Shown: piece after piece, positions 5,017 through 7,943 of the stretch
Layout of the letters: every line of letters begins with the position of its first letter
Numbering within the stretch: the first letter of the stretch is position 1
Position numbers and translations under genes: made by a program
From: JASFEQ01 sp050122535
GTDB lineage: Bacteria > Desulfobacterota > DSM-4660 > Desulfatiglandales > HGW-15
Reading direction: 5' to 3'
Length of the DNA stretch: 7,943 bases
Assembly (NCBI GenBank): GCA_050122535.1
Contig: JASFIT010000212.1
Span: 1 to 7,943, forward strand
Notes under the pieces: generated by a model
Seen by the model: only the letters and a program-made list of their open reading frames with translations
Databases searched by the model: none
Told to the model about the DNA's origin: nothing

Positions 5017-6846
5017 ATGAATGAAGTTGATGTCCAGCAACATAGAATAAGACCTCCTGAAAAAGACGTGGGCACCATGTTTTTCGAGAGGGTGAAGCGT
5101 TATGGGGATCGGCCCCTTTTCACTTACAAGTATGAGGGGCGTTGGAAGGATATGAGTTGGAATGAGGCCGCTGAGTTGGTTCGGAAGATCGCCTTGGGAT
5201 TGATGGCATTGGACATGAACCATGGTGATAGGGTCTGTGTGCTTTCTGAGACAAGGGTTGATTGGTCTGCTTGTTACCTTGGAATCGTGTCTGCCGGCGG
5301 CGTATGTACGGGAATCTATGCAACCAACAGCCCTCCACAGGTGCAGTATATCCTTAACGATTCAAGATCGATCTTACTCTTTGCAGAGGATCAAGAGCAG
5401 GTAGATAAGGTCCTGGAGATATGGGACTCGCTTCCACACCTGCGAAAGGTTATTGTTTTTGAGAGATTTAGTCCTGTCGATGATCCCAGGTTCATGTCTC
5501 TGGAAGCCCTTGTAGCGTTGGGAGGCAAGAAAAAAGATGAATCAGGACTCGGAGAACTAGAAGAAAGGCTTCGCAATATCAAACCGGATGACCTTGTCAA
5601 TATCATCTACACGTCTGGGACCACAGGAGAGCCTAAAGGCGTTATGCAATCCCATTTTCTGTTCCTGCGCGCACTCGTATTCTGGGCGGGTAGGGCACCC
5701 ATAGATGAAAGTGACATGGGTCTGGCCTCTCTCCCCATGTCACACATCATCGGCGTTCTTGAATCACTGTTGTATCGGATGTACTACGGATGCCACATAA
5801 GCTATGCAGAGGATATCACCACCGTTTATACGGATATCCTTGATGTGAAGCCCACCTATGTCTGGACGACGCCCAGGTTCTTCGAAAAATATTATAACAG
5901 GATAGTAGGCATCATTGAGGACGCACCATGGTTTCGTCGTGTGATAATTGATTTCTTCCTGCAGATCGGCTGGAGGTATTTCACCCTAAAGCAGAAAAAA
6001 GAGAGGATTCCGCTATACCTGAAATTACTTAGGATGCTTGGATGGCTGATCTTATACCGCAAGATACAGGATGACCTTGGGGGAAGAATTCGTTTTTCTC
6101 TCTCAGCTGGCGCCCCCATTGCCGATAAGATTGTGAAATTCATGACGAGTGTGGGCATGCCGATCTATGAGGGTTTTGGGATGACAGAGACGATTACAGT
6201 GGCCATGGCTGAAATTGGTGATTTCAGGATGGGCTCTGTGGGAAAGGCCTATCCCGAAACAGAGCTAAAGATTGCCCCTGATGGGGAGCTCCTGGTCAAG
6301 TCGCCTGGAAACTGCTTTGGATACTGGGATAAACCGGGGCAGACCGCCGAACTCATTAAGGGCGAGTGGCTGCACACAGGAGATACGGGTTATATTGACG
6401 AGGACGGGTACCTCTACATTGTTGACAGGAAGAAGGATATTATGATCACGTCGTCCGGTAAGAATATTGCGCCGGGATATCTGGAAAATCTCTTGAAGAC
6501 GAGTCGGTATGTGAGCCAGGCCATGGTATTCGGAGAGGGGAAAAAGTATGTTTCCGCCCTAATCACGCTGGACGAAGATGAGGTGGTCAAGTATGCCAGG
6601 GATAATGGCATCGTATATACCGGATTTGCTGATCTCACCAAGAAGAAGGAGATTATAGACCTGCTCCAAAAGGAGATTGATAAAAAAAATGAGGAGCTTG
6701 CACGGGTGGAAAGAATCAAGAGGTTTGCCCTCCTCGAGGAGGACTTCTTGCAAGATGAAGACGAGATCACGCCCACCATGAAGGTAAAGCGAAAGATTGT
6801 GTCTGAAAAATATGAGGATATTATTGCGGGAATGTATGCTGAATAG
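5017..6846 (+). CDS. AMP-forming long-chain-type acyl-CoA synthetase (fatty-acid/carboxylate-CoA ligase)
   Basis: This 609-residue cytoplasmic or membrane-associated enzyme activates a carboxylic acid in two steps: ATP plus acid gives acyl-AMP, then CoA displaces AMP. All main adenylate-forming motifs are present: the P-loop YTSGTTGEPKG (198-208), YEGFGMTET (384-392), LHTGD (452-456), VDRKKDIMITSSGKNIAP (469-486) with the hinge in DRKKD, and the C-terminal TPTMKVKR (585-592) carrying the likely catalytic lysine. Length (about 600) and the segments TPRFFEKYYNRI and SAGAPI place it with the FadD15/long-chain group rather than acetyl- or aryl-CoA ligases, though acid specificity cannot be read off. 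The motifs appear intact. The ATG at 5017 has no visible Shine-Dalgarno; the next in-frame ATG (5077, residue 21) would cut close to the conserved FFERVKRYGDRP region and also lacks one, so 5017 is kept. Its place between Liv transporter genes suggests it activates the imported compound. Confidence 0.93.
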   Translation: MNEVDVQQHRIRPPEKDVGTMFFERVKRYGDRPLFTYKYEGRWKDMSWNEAAELVRKIALGLMALDMNHGDRVCVLSETRVDWSACYLGIVSAGGVCTGIYATNSPPQVQYILNDSRSILLFAEDQEQVDKVLEIWDSLPHLRKVIVFERFSPVDDPRFMSLEALVALGGKKKDESGLGELEERLRNIKPDDLVNIIYTSGTTGEPKGVMQSHFLFLRALVFWAGRAPIDESDMGLASLPMSHIIGVLESLLYRMYYGCHISYAEDITTVYTDILDVKPTYVWTTPRFFEKYYNRIVGIIEDAPWFRRVIIDFFLQIGWRYFTLKQKKERIPLYLKLLRMLGWLILYRKIQDDLGGRIRFSLSAGAPIADKIVKFMTSVGMPIYEGFGMTETITVAMAEIGDFRMGSVGKAYPETELKIAPDGELLVKSPGNCFGYWDKPGQTAELIKGEWLHTGDTGYIDEDGYLYIVDRKKDIMITSSGKNIAPGYLENLLKTSRYVSQAMVFGEGKKYVSALITLDEDEVVKYARDNGIVYTGFADLTKKKEIIDLLQKEIDKKNEELARVERIKRFALLEEDFLQDEDEITPTMKVKRKIVSEKYEDIIAGMYAE

Positions 6847-6998
6847 AGGGGAGGCTACCGGTTTTTGGACAATCTCGGGTGTATTAAGTCGTCCTATATA
6901 CGCTTATGCACTTGAAACCCCTATGGCCACATATAGAAACAAACTCCCTATGACAGATGTCACTTGTCATATAGTTGATTTCTTGCCCTGGAGGGCCA
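6847..6998 (+). other. Intergenic region between the ligase and livM
   Basis: These 152 bases hold no recognisable conserved gene. TTGAAA at 6912-6917 and TATAGA at 6932-6937 resemble promoter boxes, but the 14-base spacing is too short to trust. A dyad of TGACA/TGTCA half-sites follows (6949-6971). The livM ribosome-binding site GGAGG is at 6990-6994. A separate livM promoter is plausible but not shown. Confidence 0.4.
6949..6971. promoter_or_regulatory. Candidate operator: three TGACA/TGTCA half-sites upstream of livM
   Basis: TGACA (6951-6955), GA, TGTCA (6958-6962) form a compact dyad. A second TGTCA (6966-6970) gives a wider dyad TATGACA (6949-6955) with TGTCATA (6965-6971), a 7-bp perfect inverted repeat around a 9-base centre. 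Spacing and symmetry resemble binding sites of dimeric repressors (TetR or GntR style), or a small mRNA hairpin. It lies 28 bases upstream of the livM start. No regulator gene is in the window, so the assignment is by shape only. Confidence 0.3.
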
Positions 6999-7943
6999 AT
7001 GAAAGCTGAAGGTCTAAGACGATCCGTCAAAGAAGAAAAAGAAAATAAATACTGGATCATCCCGATGCTTTTGGTAATGGCCATTCTACCTCCTTTTATT
7101 GGCGAATATTACGTGTCAATTCTTAACCTTTGCGGCGTCTATCTGATCGCAACGGTAGGCCTGGACATCCTAACTGGGATTTGTGGTCAGATTTCCCTAG
7201 GTCACAGTGCCTTTATGGCCCTGGGCGCCTATGCCTACGGATTTCTGGCAAATATGGCCATCGCTCCTTGGATCGCCCTCATTGCGGGTGGCCTTTGCTC
7301 TTCCCTGGCAGGGTTCATCGTGGGGTTGCCCGCCCTTCGTATTAAAGGGTTGTATCTGGCGATCCTGACGCTGGGATGTGTCTTTGTGACGCAGGACCTT
7401 ATCTTCTACTTTGGCGAATACACAGGCGGGCACAATGGAATGGTGATTCCCACCGCCACATTTGGCGCCCTGGTGCTTGATTCCAGTCTGGAGAAATACT
7501 ATCTGATCTCCTCTCTATCGGTCTTGGGCATTGTCTTTGGGCGATTGTTGAAACACAGCAAACCGGGAAGGGCCTTCAGTTATATTCATTTCAGCGAGGT
7601 GGCTGCCGAGGTTAACGGGGTTAGCCTACCCCTATATAAGACGCTGGCCTTTTCCATAGGGTGCTTCTATGCAGGTATCGCGGGCGGACTACTGGGTCTC
7701 GCCAACGGGTTTATTGGCGTGGAGAACTTCTCCCCAAGCATAAGCCTTCTTCTCTTGGTCATGCTCGTTATTGGTGGCGCTGGGTCTATCTACGGGGCCG
7801 CCATCGGCGCCATCGCCATGACCTTCTTTTTACCAGAGGGCATTGACCGGATAAAGGAATACGTTACTTTCATAAAGCCCGAAGATTTCGAGTTGCTCTT
7901 ATTCGGCGTTATTACACTCGTTTTTATCATCCTTGAACCCAAT
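6999..7943 (+). CDS. livM: Branched-chain amino acid-type ABC transporter permease, LivM family (3' end cut by window)
   Basis: This frame stays open from ATG 6999 to the right edge, giving 315 residues with no stop. It is the second inner-membrane permease of the Liv-type importer and would dimerise with LivH. Seen: a basic/acidic cytoplasmic N-terminus (1-17), then successive hydrophobic helices. Family signatures are TGICGQISLGHSAF (59-72), PALRIKGLYLAILTL (111-125), TGGHNG (142-147), the cytoplasmic EAA-type coupling loop from GRAFSYIHFSEVAAE (190-204) to about residue 214, and VIGGAGSIYGAAIGA (257-271). In most LivM proteins I know the start of this loop reads close to AIRDSE; here it reads YIHFSE, a modest deviation. 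GGAGG at 6990-6994 supports the start with short spacing, and an in-frame TAG at 6972 limits upstream extension. The missing tail should be short. The LivG and LivF ATPases probably follow beyond the window. Confidence 0.93.
   Translation, partial: MKAEGLRRSVKEEKENKYWIIPMLLVMAILPPFIGEYYVSILNLCGVYLIATVGLDILTGICGQISLGHSAFMALGAYAYGFLANMAIAPWIALIAGGLCSSLAGFIVGLPALRIKGLYLAILTLGCVFVTQDLIFYFGEYTGGHNGMVIPTATFGALVLDSSLEKYYLISSLSVLGIVFGRLLKHSKPGRAFSYIHFSEVAAEVNGVSLPLYKTLAFSIGCFYAGIAGGLLGLANGFIGVENFSPSISLLLLVMLVIGGAGSIYGAAIGAIAMTFFLPEGIDRIKEYVTFIKPEDFELLLFGVITLVFIILEPN

Noticed and set aside
4832..5020. 62-codon + strand frame beginning MPAKLVLAKAG
   Set aside because: It is a translation of the palindromic repeat and adjoining hairpin. 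Its two AKAG segments mirror the duplicated hairpin units, so it is a repeat artefact rather than a gene.

Overview
The window is a 7.9 kb piece of a bacterial chromosome. All recognisable genes lie on the + strand and form one metabolic/transport cluster. From the ends inward it holds: the last 123 codons of a LivH-type ABC permease (1-374); a LivK-type periplasmic substrate-binding protein (554-1786); an 895-residue flavin/iron-sulphur oxidoreductase that fuses PreA-like and PreT-like parts (1810-4497); a 519-base repeat-rich intergenic stretch (4498-5016); a long-chain-type acyl-CoA synthetase (5017-6846); and the first 315 codons of a LivM-type ABC permease that runs off the right edge (6999-7943). 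No rRNA, tRNA, CRISPR array or transposase gene was seen.

The cluster looks like an uptake-and-activation module. The Liv-type transporter would bring a small organic acid or amino-acid-like compound across the inner membrane. The AMP-forming ligase would attach CoA to a carboxylate, and the oxidoreductase would carry out a redox step or handle electrons. The canonical E. coli order keeps livH and livM next to each other. Here they are more than 6.5 kb apart, with three genes between them, and the LivG/LivF ATPases must lie outside the window. The co-localised ligase makes me doubt that the cargo is simply leucine, isoleucine or valine, but the substrate cannot be read from the sequence.

The most unusual gene is the oxidoreductase. 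It has all the parts of dihydropyrimidine dehydrogenase (FMN barrel, N-type Fe-S domain, FAD and NAD(P) Rossmann domains, two-cluster ferredoxin tail) in a different order. The PreT-like half sits inside a PreA-like protein, between its barrel and its ferredoxin tail. The barrel keeps the catalytic-position cysteine but has lost the residues that hold the pyrimidine ring, so it is probably not a pyrimidine reductase.

The 4498-5016 stretch contains a 122-bp REP/MITE-like palindromic repeat, flanked by two hairpins of matching design (8-bp perfect stem, AAA loop), plus a further long hairpin. This is decayed or non-coding mobile DNA placed in the middle of the cluster, directly upstream of a ligase gene that has no visible Shine-Dalgarno sequence.

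Host: the multi-cluster Fe-S flavoprotein, the Liv-plus-acyl-CoA-ligase arrangement and the moderate base composition fit an anaerobic bacterium of the former Deltaproteobacteria (Desulfobacterota) or a similar syntroph. This is an inference from gene style, not a demonstrated assignment.
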